From assembly GCF_029868855.1 (NCBI RefSeq), contig NZ_JARWOV010000049.1, positions 1 to 44,380 on the forward strand: a stretch of DNA of 44,380 bases, given 5' to 3'. The stretch is from Nocardia carnea. Lineage in GTDB: Bacteria; Actinomycetota; Actinomycetes; Mycobacteriales; Mycobacteriaceae. Shown here one piece after another: positions 30,144 to 36,745 of the stretch. The notes under the pieces were generated by a model. That model did no database searches, had not been told where the DNA came from, and saw only the letters and a program-made list of their open reading frames with translations. Made by a program: the position numbers and the translations under genes. Positions within the stretch are counted from its first letter, which is position 1; each line of letters starts with the position of its first letter.

Positions 30144-30375
30144 TGGTGTTCAAGGCCTTTTCGATGATCCCGGTAAGAGCGTCGGGGATGCTCTCGCCGG
30201 TAACCACCGTGTACAGCACGGCACCGAACGCCGCCGCGGCGATCGTGCCGATCGCATATTCCACGGTGCTCATCCCGTCATCGGCGACCGCGGCCTGCAG
30301 GAGACGGGTATTGAACTCCGCACCGGCCGCCCGCAACCGACGCACCACCACCCCGGATCCGATCACTGTCCACAT
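30136..30375 (-). CDS. DUF4244 Flp-like pilin
   Basis: A 79-residue protein from ATG 30375 with AAGGGG six bases upstream. After a short leader comes DDG34-MSTVE39-Y40, the Flp class III prepilin motif G/xxxxEY, followed by one hydrophobic helix (AIGTIAAAAFGAVLYTVV) and a short tail. It is the best candidate for the major pilin of this locus and would need a TadV-type peptidase, which is not encoded in the window. Corresponds to Rv3656c. Easy to miss because it lies inside a long shadow frame. Confidence 0.88.
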   Translation of the reverse strand: MWTVIGSGVVVRRLRAAGAEFNTRLLQAAVADDGMSTVEYAIGTIAAAAFGAVLYTVVTGESIPDALTGIIEKALNTSV

Positions 30376-30446
30376 CTGTATCCCCTTCTCTCGACCCCGT
30401 ACGGCCGGTCCGTACGCAGGTACATCTCGGTATCCTTCGGGCGCGA

Positions 30447-31046
30447 TCACAGCAACGCACCGCCCAGCACCCGACCTGCCAGGCCCACGATCACCGGAAC
30501 GATGCCCAGGCAGACGAACGCCGGCAGGAAGCACAGGCCCAGCGGGCCGCCGATCAGCACACCGGCTCGCTCGGCGCGCGCGGTCGCAGCTTCTTCGACG
30601 AGTGCCCTGTGCTCCTCGGCCAGTTCGCTCACTGCTGCCGCCAGCGAAGACCCGGATCGAGCAGACCGCCGCGCCAACCTGGCCAGGGCTTCGAATTCCG
30701 GTGCCGCCGCGGCTTCCGGCACGACCGGTGCCCATGCAGTGGCCGGGTCGGCACCCATGGCGAGCAGGTCGGCGGCATGCTGTAGCGGTGCCGCCAGCCG
30801 GACAGGGCACGTTGGCACCACCGCGCGGACCGCGGCATCGGTCGGCAAGCCGGCACGTAAACAGGCCGCCAGCAGATCGAAGAGGGTCGCGGTCGCCACC
30901 GGATCGGCCGGACCCCGCGCATCGGGTAGCGGCGTCCGTCCCGCTATCGGACCGCCACACAGCCGCGCGATCACCGGTGCCCGGGCCGGAACCAGTAGAA
31001 AAGACACGGCCAGCAACAGGCAGGACCATTCCGGGCCCGTAGTCAT
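30447..31046 (-). CDS. tadC: TadC-like type II/IV secretion platform protein
   Basis: A 199-residue protein of the type II secretion F family, with an N-terminal helix, a cytoplasmic helical region (LFDLLAACLRAGLPTDAAVRA) and two C-terminal hydrophobic segments (GVLIGGPLGLCFLPAFVCLGIVPVIVGLAG). It is shorter than classical TadC, about 300 residues, as usual for the actinobacterial locus. There is a 103-bp gap to tadB without an obvious gene. It works with TadB as the membrane platform for the ATPase. Corresponds to Rv3657c. Confidence 0.88.
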   Translation of the reverse strand: MTTGPEWSCLLLAVSFLLVPARAPVIARLCGGPIAGRTPLPDARGPADPVATATLFDLLAACLRAGLPTDAAVRAVVPTCPVRLAAPLQHAADLLAMGADPATAWAPVVPEAAAAPEFEALARLARRSARSGSSLAAAVSELAEEHRALVEEAATARAERAGVLIGGPLGLCFLPAFVCLGIVPVIVGLAGRVLGGALL

Positions 31047-31149
31047 CGGTGGCCCCCGCGTAGGAAGAGCCGACTACCCGGACACCGGTCGGGCTCCGAT
31101 CGACACCACAACCTCCGATTCGGGCGGCAATCACGGCATTCGGATGGGC

Positions 31150-31968
31150 TCATCGCGATGCCACCCGGTGGGTGATCTCATCGGCCCACAGCAATCCGGC
31201 ACACGCCAGACCCGCGCCGATCGGCAGAAGATAGGTGCCGATTCCCGAGAACAGGAGAACGCGGACCGGATCGGCCCCCATCAGCTGGCCCAAACCGATG
31301 CCGAGTACCGGAAGTATCGCCAGAATGGCGGCCGTGGCCCGGGCGCCGGCAAGCGCCGCCTCCGTCCGGCTGCGGAATTTGGCACGGGCCGCCAGATCGG
31401 CGCGGGCCGCCGCCAGCAGTTCGGCCAAGGCCAGGCCGTGGCGTTCGGCCACCCGCCAAGCATCTGCGACCCTGGTCAGTTCGGTCGCGATCACCGTTCC
31501 GGGACAGAGCAATCCATCGGCGCCGGATCCACCCAGCCGGCTGCGTGCCGCGCCCACCGCGAACGCCGCTGCCGCGACACCGGAGGTCTCGCGGGCAGCG
31601 ACGGCGGCGGCAGCGCTGGGATGTGCGCCCACATGTAGTTCCGCGATCACGGCCGCCAGACCGTCGAGCAGGAACCCGCATTCGGTGCGATGCCGCCCGG
31701 ACCGGCGTGCTCGGCGCATCCGCACCGTAACGGTGGCCCCGACGAGGACTGCGGTGACGAGTGCCCCACTGCCCAGGACCAGCGCCACCACGCAGCTCAG
31801 ACCCACGATGGAGTGCAGAGTTCGGGCCGAGGATATTCGGTGACGCGGTCGTGGTGCGAACACGAGCGTGTACCGTCGCCGGGTGGCCGGTGCCGGAAGG
31901 ATGAGTACGGCCAGCCCGAGACAACCGAGTGCCGCGATTACCGAGGCACCCGGTTCTGCGGGGATCAT
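31150..31968 (-). CDS. tadB: TadB-like type II/IV secretion platform protein
   Basis: A 272-residue protein. ATG 31968 overlaps the tadA stop as ATGA; the longer frame is an artefact. N-terminal helices (SVIAALGCLGLAVLILP, and the segment around IVGLSCVVALVLGSGALV) precede a cytoplasmic helical domain with AWRVAERHGLALAELLAAARADLAAR, the F-domain core, and two C-terminal helices. Membrane platform partner of TadA and TadC. Corresponds to Rv3658c. Confidence 0.9.
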   Translation of the reverse strand: MIPAEPGASVIAALGCLGLAVLILPAPATRRRYTLVFAPRPRHRISSARTLHSIVGLSCVVALVLGSGALVTAVLVGATVTVRMRRARRSGRHRTECGFLLDGLAAVIAELHVGAHPSAAAAVAARETSGVAAAAFAVGAARSRLGGSGADGLLCPGTVIATELTRVADAWRVAERHGLALAELLAAARADLAARAKFRSRTEAALAGARATAAILAILPVLGIGLGQLMGADPVRVLLFSGIGTYLLPIGAGLACAGLLWADEITHRVASR

Positions 31969-33164
31969 CCGCCCAGCCGTTCTGCGAGCAGCCTGGCCAG
32001 CGACTCCGCTCCGGGACCCGGCCCGCCGAGGCGCCAGGCCGGGCAGATCTCGACCCAACCGTGGCTGTCCCGCCGCACCACGCCGATTTCCCGGAGTATG
32101 CGCGAACCGTCGGTGCGCCGCTGTACGTGCAGGACGACCTGGACCGCGGCGGCCAGCTGACTGTGCAGGGCAGGGCGATCCATACCGCCCGAACCGGCGA
32201 GCGCCTCGAGCCGGGCCGGAACCTCATATGGCGAGTTGGCATGAACGGTTCCCGCACCGCCGTCGTGTCCGGTGTTGAGGGCGGTGAGCAGGTCCACGAC
32301 CTCCACTCCGCGCACCTCCCCGACCACGATGCGGTCGGGCCGCATCCGAAGCGCCTGGCGCACCAGATCACGGAGGGTGATCTCGCCGGCGCCTTCGATA
32401 TTCGCCGGGCGGGCCACCAGCCGGACCACGTGCGGATGCGGCGGCGCGAGTTCGGCGGCGTCCTCCACACAGACGATTCGCTCCCCCGCGTCCACCTCGG
32501 CGAGCAGCGCCGACAGCAGCGTGGTCTTCCCGGCACCCGTACCACCCACTACCAGAAATGCGAGCCTGGCCCGGATGATCTCGCGCAGCAGGGTTTTCGC
32601 TTCGGCCGAAACGGTCCCGGCCCGGGACAGGGCGTCCAGGCCCTGGGTGGCCGGACGCAGGACCCGCAGCGATAGGCAGGTGCCACCGAGCGCGACGGGA
32701 GACAGCACGGCGTGCAGGCGGACACCGAAATTGTTGCCCAGCACGAGTTCCCGGCCGGATAGCCGACCGTCCACCCAGGGCTGCGCGTCGTCCAGGCGGC
32801 GGCCCGCCGAGAGGGCCAGCCGCTGAGCCAGGCGCCGCACCGCGGCCTCGTCGGGGAAGGTTATCGAGGTCTTCTCGACCCCGTGCCCACGATCGACCCA
32901 CACCGCGTCGGGCGCCGTTACCAGCACATCGGCGACCGCCGGATCGTGCAGCAGTGGTTCGAGTACGCCGGCGCCGGTGAGTTCGGTTTGCAGCAGCCGC
33001 AAGGCGCGCAGGAGATCGGTATCCCCCAGCATGCCGCCCGCTTCCGCCCGGATGGCCGCGGCGACCCGCGCTGGTTCGGGTTCGGCGGATTCGCCGGCCA
33101 GGCGCCGACGCACCCGGTCCAGAAGTTCGGCCGTGACGACGGTGTCTTCGGTGCCGGTGTTCAT
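31965..33164 (-). CDS. tadA: TadA/CpaF-family secretion ATPase
   Basis: A 399-residue hexameric ATPase. ATG 33164 overlaps the ssd stop as ATGA. Walker A is VGGTGAGKTT with K213; the Asp box, Walker B and His box regions are seen in CVEDAAEL, IVVGEVRG and GTVHANSP. An N-terminal helical domain of about 100 residues is typical of CpaF. It powers assembly or secretion by the pilus-like machine from the cytoplasmic face. Corresponds to Rv3659c. High confidence in family. Confidence 0.95.
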   Translation of the reverse strand: MNTGTEDTVVTAELLDRVRRRLAGESAEPEPARVAAAIRAEAGGMLGDTDLLRALRLLQTELTGAGVLEPLLHDPAVADVLVTAPDAVWVDRGHGVEKTSITFPDEAAVRRLAQRLALSAGRRLDDAQPWVDGRLSGRELVLGNNFGVRLHAVLSPVALGGTCLSLRVLRPATQGLDALSRAGTVSAEAKTLLREIIRARLAFLVVGGTGAGKTTLLSALLAEVDAGERIVCVEDAAELAPPHPHVVRLVARPANIEGAGEITLRDLVRQALRMRPDRIVVGEVRGVEVVDLLTALNTGHDGGAGTVHANSPYEVPARLEALAGSGGMDRPALHSQLAAAVQVVLHVQRRTDGSRILREIGVVRRDSHGWVEICPAWRLGGPGPGAESLARLLAERLGG

Positions 33165-34267
33165 TCCCGTCTCCGTTCGTGCGGGGGACTCAGTACCGCC
33201 AGAACCGCATCGCAGGCCGTGCGCAGTGGGCCTCGCGGTAACCGCAGGCCGCCCCGTTCGAGGCGGGCACCGAGGCCGGGCTGTGCACGCACCGCTGCCA
33301 GGAGGGGCAGCTCGAGGACGCCGGCGATCTCGTGACCGCGGAGATTGCCCGGGGCCGGCCCACGGACCACCAGTCCTTGATTCGGATTCCGGTCGGCGAT
33401 CCACCGCGCGACGGCTTCGGCCGCTGCCACCGCTCGTAACCGGGCGGGTACGACGAGCACCACCAGATCCGCGGCGTCCAGTATCCGGTCTACGTGCGGA
33501 CCTCGTTCGCTGGAGATATCGCAGACGACGAGATCGCCTGCTCCACGAGCTGCTTCGAGCACCGCGTGTACGGCGGCGGCGCCGATGGGATTTACCCGGC
33601 CGGCACCGCGGCCGCAGGACAGCACCGACAGGCCGGCACCGGCGACGGGTAGGGCGCTGTGCAACTCGGCGGCGGCCACCCGGCCGTCGTCGATGACCAG
33701 ATCGGGCCAGCGCAGACCGGGTGCACCCTCGATACCGAGCAGCAGATCCAGGCCACCGCCGTGTGGCACGCCGTCGACGAGCACGGTATGCGGCCGGAAC
33801 CGGGAGGTGGCCGATCGCAATGCGACCGCCGCGGCCAGGGTGGAGGCACCGGCGCCGCCACCCGCGCCGGCCAGGGCGATGACGGCTCCTCCCTCGGCAC
33901 GGTGTTCGGCGTATTCGGCGAACTTCTCGATGAGTCCGACCGCCGCGGTGGGCAGCGCGACCACACGCTCGGCGCCGATCACCGCCGCCGCCTGCCAATC
34001 ACCCAGTTCGGGTTCGCCATCGGTGACTGTGACCACTCCGTTGCGCCGCGGCGGCGCAACCGCGGCGCATTCCATCGCCGCCCGGGTGTCCAGCACGACG
34101 AGTGGCGCCACCGACCAGGCATGCCTGGCTACCGGTGGGTCGGCTTCCTCGATGAGCCGACCCGCCGCCGCGGCGACCCGGCGGGCTTCCTCGCGGAGCC
34201 GGTGATCCCGGATGACCACCAGCACAGCGGGTTCGGCGCTCTCCGCGGTGGTCGTGTCGTGGTTCAT
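33161..34267 (-). CDS. ssd: Ssd/CpaE-like septum-site determining protein
   Basis: A 368-residue MinD/CpaE-related protein. The N-terminal receiver-like domain (about 14-110) lacks phosphorylation residues. The ATPase domain has IALAGAGGGAGASTLAAAVA where a MinD protein has KGGxGKT, so both the signature lysine and the P-loop lysine are missing; it is probably a pseudo-ATPase, as in mycobacterial Ssd. Ssd affects septum formation and the dormancy response in mycobacteria, while CpaE-type proteins position Tad machines; both roles fit its place as first gene of the operon. Start as given; ATG 34267. Two DnaA boxes lie 53-79 bp upstream. Confidence 0.92.
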   Translation of the reverse strand: MNHDTTTAESAEPAVLVVIRDHRLREEARRVAAAAGRLIEEADPPVARHAWSVAPLVVLDTRAAMECAAVAPPRRNGVVTVTDGEPELGDWQAAAVIGAERVVALPTAAVGLIEKFAEYAEHRAEGGAVIALAGAGGGAGASTLAAAVALRSATSRFRPHTVLVDGVPHGGGLDLLLGIEGAPGLRWPDLVIDDGRVAAAELHSALPVAGAGLSVLSCGRGAGRVNPIGAAAVHAVLEAARGAGDLVVCDISSERGPHVDRILDAADLVVLVVPARLRAVAAAEAVARWIADRNPNQGLVVRGPAPGNLRGHEIAGVLELPLLAAVRAQPGLGARLERGGLRLPRGPLRTACDAVLAVLSPPHERRRE

Positions 34268-34319
34268 ACAAGCAAGCGTGGCTCAGGGAACACCGCCGGA
34301 ACCGGGCCGTGGCGGCGAT

Positions 34320-34346
34320 TGTGGACAACTCGCGAGCTGTGGACAA
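34320..34346 (-). promoter_or_regulatory. Two DnaA boxes in direct repeat
   Basis: TGTGGACAA at 34320-34328 and again at 34338-34346; both read TTGTCCACA on the minus strand, the actinobacterial DnaA-box consensus. They are 18 bp apart and part of a longer repeat GTGGACAACTC(T)GCGAG. They lie between the ssd start and the 6C RNA terminator. Confidence 0.65.
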
Positions 34347-34369
34347 CTCTGCGAGATCGCGGCCGTCCC

Positions 34370-34468
34370 CGAAATAGAGGACGGCCCCAGCCGGGGGGGG
34401 AGGAGGCTGGGGCCGTCGGGGTTCAGCCCCGGGGGGTCGGGCTGAACGCGCCTGGAACATGTCCAGGT
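34370..34468 (-). ncRNA. 6C small RNA
   Basis: On the minus strand two perfect hairpins follow each other. The first has arms GTTCAGCCC/GGGCTGAAC (34439-34447 with 34421-34429) and a loop containing six C. The second has arms ACGGCCCCAGCC/GGCTGGGGCCGT (34405-34416 with 34381-34392) and a loop containing eight C, then CCTCTATTTC as the release sequence. Two stems with C-rich loops define the 6C family (B11 in M. tuberculosis), which lies in the same place between Rv3660c and Rv3661. A small 5' hairpin CCTGGA/TCCAGG pairs 34451-34456 with 34461-34466. In mycobacteria 6C uses its C-loops to pair with G-rich ribosome-binding regions of target mRNAs. The 5' end is estimated from the promoter. Confidence 0.88.
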
Positions 34469-34475
34469 GACAGCC

Positions 34476-34481
34476 ATACTA
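34476..34481 (-). promoter_or_regulatory. Probable -10 element of the 6C RNA
   Basis: On the minus strand TAGTAT preceded by TG, about 8 bases before the inferred start of the RNA. A TTGCGT about 19 bases upstream could be the -35, with long spacing. Confidence 0.5.
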
Positions 34482-34631
34482 CACCCAATCCCCGACGGGA
34501 ACGCAAGCCCCGCGACAAAGAAGTTCGCCGCTTCACACCCGCTATCGGGCACCGGGAGAAACCACAGGTCAGGGCCGCCGGAACCGCCCGGCGGCGCCGA
34601 CACGCCAGAGACGGATGCCTATCCTGAACCC

Positions 34632-35462
34632 GTGACGGACTCCGCTGATTCGACACCGCTTACCGGCGATCGCCACGGCACGAACGGCCGTATCGCCGCG
34701 TTCTTCGACCTGGACAAGACTGTGATAGCCCGCTCCAGCACCTACGTGTTCAGCAAACCTTTCTTCGCCGAGGGGCTGATCAACCGGCGTGCGGTACTGG
34801 AGAGCAGCTATGCCCATTTCATTTTCCTGCTCTCGGGCGCCGACCACGATCAGATGGAGCGGATGCGCGCCAACCTGACGAATATGGTCGCCGGTTGGGA
34901 TGTCGCCCAGATCCAGTCGATCGTGGCCGAGACCTTGCACGAGCTGGTGGATCCGCTGATCTACGCGGAGGCGGTCGATCTGATCGCCGATCACCGGATT
35001 CGCGGCCACGATGTGGTGATCGTCTCCGCTTCCGGGGAGGAAGTGGTGGCGCCGATCGCCGAGGCGCTCGGCGCAACGCATACGGCCGCCACTCGGATGG
35101 AGGCCGTCGACGGCAAGTACACCGGTGCCGTCGATTTCTACTGCTACGGGGAGGGCAAGGTCACCGCGATGGAAAAGCTCTCCGCAACAGAGGGATACGA
35201 CCTGACTCGGTGTTATGCGTATTCCGATTCGATCACCGATCTGCCGATGCTTTCCGCGGTCGGCCATCCGACCGCAGTGAATCCCGACCGGAATCTGCGC
35301 CGAGAGGCGACGGCCCGGGGGTGGCCGATCCTCACGTTCTCCAATCCGGTTTCACTGTGGTCGCGGTTTCGCGCCCCATCGAAAACGACAACCGGAATCG
35401 CGGTCGGGCTCAGCGCGCTGGCGGCCGGCGCACTCACCTATCGACTTCTACGTCGCCGCTGA
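34632..35462 (+). CDS. HAD-superfamily phosphatase (SerB-like, HAD-IB)
   Basis: A 276-residue protein. GTG 34632 is preferred over GTG 34467, because the longer form would run antisense through the end of the 6C RNA promoter region and its extra 55 residues are low-complexity; the N-terminus then resembles that of Rv3661. Motif I is FFDLDKT (nucleophile Asp), motif II VIVSASGEE, motif III lysine probably in YGEGKVTA, and motif IV YSDSITDLPML. A single C-terminal hydrophobic segment with a basic end (GALTYRLLRRR) suggests membrane anchoring. Likely a small-molecule or phospholipid phosphatase; substrate unknown. It sits between two regulatory RNAs. Confidence 0.9.
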   Translation: MTDSADSTPLTGDRHGTNGRIAAFFDLDKTVIARSSTYVFSKPFFAEGLINRRAVLESSYAHFIFLLSGADHDQMERMRANLTNMVAGWDVAQIQSIVAETLHELVDPLIYAEAVDLIADHRIRGHDVVIVSASGEEVVAPIAEALGATHTAATRMEAVDGKYTGAVDFYCYGEGKVTAMEKLSATEGYDLTRCYAYSDSITDLPMLSAVGHPTAVNPDRNLRREATARGWPILTFSNPVSLWSRFRAPSKTTTGIAVGLSALAAGALTYRLLRRR

Positions 35463-35546
35463 AGATTGGCCTCTACCTGGCCTTATAGCATATGACTCCA
35501 ATTTCGCGTGACCGTTCGGCGAATGTTCGGTGATGTTTCGCGAAGC

Positions 35547-35575
35547 CTTGCTGTGAGTGCGCTCACAGTGTAGAA
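35547..35575 (+). promoter_or_regulatory. Promoter of the Ms1-like RNA
   Basis: TTGCTG at 35547-35552 and TAGAAA at 35570-35575, separated by exactly 17 bp, a good housekeeping-sigma promoter. Transcription would start near 35580-35583, where the RNA closing stem begins. Confidence 0.75.
35551..35566. promoter_or_regulatory. CRP-type palindrome inside the Ms1 promoter
   Basis: TGTGAGTGCGCTCACA is a perfect 16-bp palindrome and an exact match to TGTGA-N6-TCACA, the CRP/GlxR consensus. It overlaps the last two bases of the -35 and fills most of the spacer. Confidence 0.7.
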
Positions 35576-35579
35576 ATGG

Positions 35580-35882
35580 AGGCACGGAAGGACGGAAGGC
35601 CAAGGCGTAGCCGGAAGAGAAGGCTCCGCCTCCCGACCACCCTTCCCAGCACGGACACCAGGCACCCACGCGGAGCTCGCCGCGACAAGGGCAGGAGTGT
35701 TGTGGGCCTGCGAAATCCGGTTCGTTGCCGGCGATGGCCTCGCATAGCTGCGGGGATGAGCTGCTGCGGAGCCCGGAGGAACGCCGAGGCCGGAGAACAC
35801 AACCCATTTCAGCACGCATGGTAACCGGGTAGTCCGTGCTCGCGGGCGGTGAGGTCCAAGGACCACGCCGCCCGCTTTAATG
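35580..35882 (+). ncRNA. Ms1-like (6S-like) RNA
   Basis: An approximately 300-nt transcript bounded by a strong promoter and a strong terminator, with no believable protein. The ends pair: GCACGGA at 35581-35587 with TCCGTGC at 35833-35839, a closing stem as in 6S RNA. The place, between the homologues of Rv3661 and Rv3662c and on the plus strand, equals that of the abundant mycobacterial RNA MTS2823/Ms1, also about 300 nt, which binds core RNA polymerase in stationary phase. I have not aligned the interior to the Rfam model. The match of size, strand, neighbours and fold makes the call likely. Confidence 0.8.
35842..35881 (+). terminator. Terminator of the Ms1-like RNA
   Basis: GCGGGCGG at 35842-35849 pairs with CCGCCCGC at 35868-35875, with a smaller inner stem (GGT/ACC), then TTTAAT. 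A classic intrinsic terminator for plus-strand transcription. Confidence 0.9.
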
Positions 35883-35939
35883 TGCAGGTAAGCCGCCGCG
35901 TCCCGGGCCTACGGCGAGACAATCCGCGAAAACCGGCAC

Positions 35940-36686
35940 TCAGCCGGCTGCCGCCTCAGCGATCGACATCGCTTCCCGGGCGCCGTCTTCGAGTGCCCCG
36001 CAACAGAAGACCACCCAGCCGCCGACTCCGGTGGCGGTACCGGCACCGAAACCCGCCGCCGCGTCCAGGTAGGCCTGCCGGCGCCGCAACAAGAAAACCT
36101 CCGGAATACCCAGCGCGTGCGGATCCAGTCCACTGGACACGGTGACCAGCCGCGATGCCGCCCGGGCGACCAGGCCGTCCGCGGTTCCGAACGGTTTCAA
36201 GGTCAACAGCTCACCGTGCACCACCGCCGCCGTCACCGGAGCAGGCGCCGCAGTGGCCAGCAAAGTCTGCGCCAGGACGTCCAACCGTTCGGCCACGCCT
36301 CCGTGGCCGCGTGGCCGACCCAGCTCGCCCTCGTCGTCGACCAGGTCGGCAGCGGCCAGCAGGTGCAGCCGGGCCAACGCTTGCAATGGCGCTCGCTCCC
36401 AGATTCCCACCAGGTTGCGCAGCGCGTCGCCTTCCAGTGCCTGGCCGATACGCAGCGCGCCGGCCAGGATCGGATCGGCCACCGCGCCGTCGGCGGGGAG
36501 TTCGGTACTGCCGCCGTCGAGTGCCGCCGAGGATCGTGCGGCGCGCACCGCGGCCTCGGCCGCGGTGGTCGGCCAGCCCCGGCGATTGGTTTTGTGCCGG
36601 TGTACCTCGGCCAATGCGTCGCGGGCCTTGTCGGCGGCGGCCCGGACGCCGGGCAGTTCGATGAGGGGCGCGAGCGGATCGGTCAC
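35940..36686 (-). CDS. Fic-fold protein with a degenerate catalytic motif
   Basis: A 248-residue protein from GTG 36686, equal to Rv3662c (often called hypothetical or oxidoreductase). I see a Fic-like layout. The stretch VVH157-GELLTLK164PFGTADGLVAR175 aligns without gaps to the Fic core, H-x6-HPFxxGNGRxxR: the first His is kept, the catalytic His is Lys, GNGR is ADGL, and PF and the last Arg are kept. Near the N-terminus S53-AALD57-G58 matches the inhibitory-helix motif (S/T)xxxE(G/N) with Asp for Glu. AMP transfer is therefore unlikely; a binding or scaffold role is possible. It is the last gene after dppD, with 59 bp between. The fold call is inference. Confidence 0.7.
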   Translation of the reverse strand: MTDPLAPLIELPGVRAAADKARDALAEVHRHKTNRRGWPTTAAEAAVRAARSSAALDGGSTELPADGAVADPILAGALRIGQALEGDALRNLVGIWERAPLQALARLHLLAAADLVDDEGELGRPRGHGGVAERLDVLAQTLLATAAPAPVTAAVVHGELLTLKPFGTADGLVARAASRLVTVSSGLDPHALGIPEVFLLRRRQAYLDAAAGFGAGTATGVGGWVVFCCGALEDGAREAMSIAEAAAG

Positions 36687-36745
36687 GGGGTAGCAGGCTA
36701 CGCGGCGCAGGGGCAGGACGGGCGCGAGGCCCGCGTGGTTCCCGG

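Noticed and set aside
34361..34416. Mutually exclusive hairpins suggesting a riboswitch or attenuator for the HAD gene
   Set aside because: GGCCGTCC/GGACGGCC does compete with the larger hairpin, but on the minus strand the structures are explained by the 6C RNA and its terminator.
35483..35866. Small proteins in the gap after the HAD gene
   Set aside because: Frames on both strands are compositionally odd, lack ribosome-binding sites, and coincide with the Ms1-like RNA.
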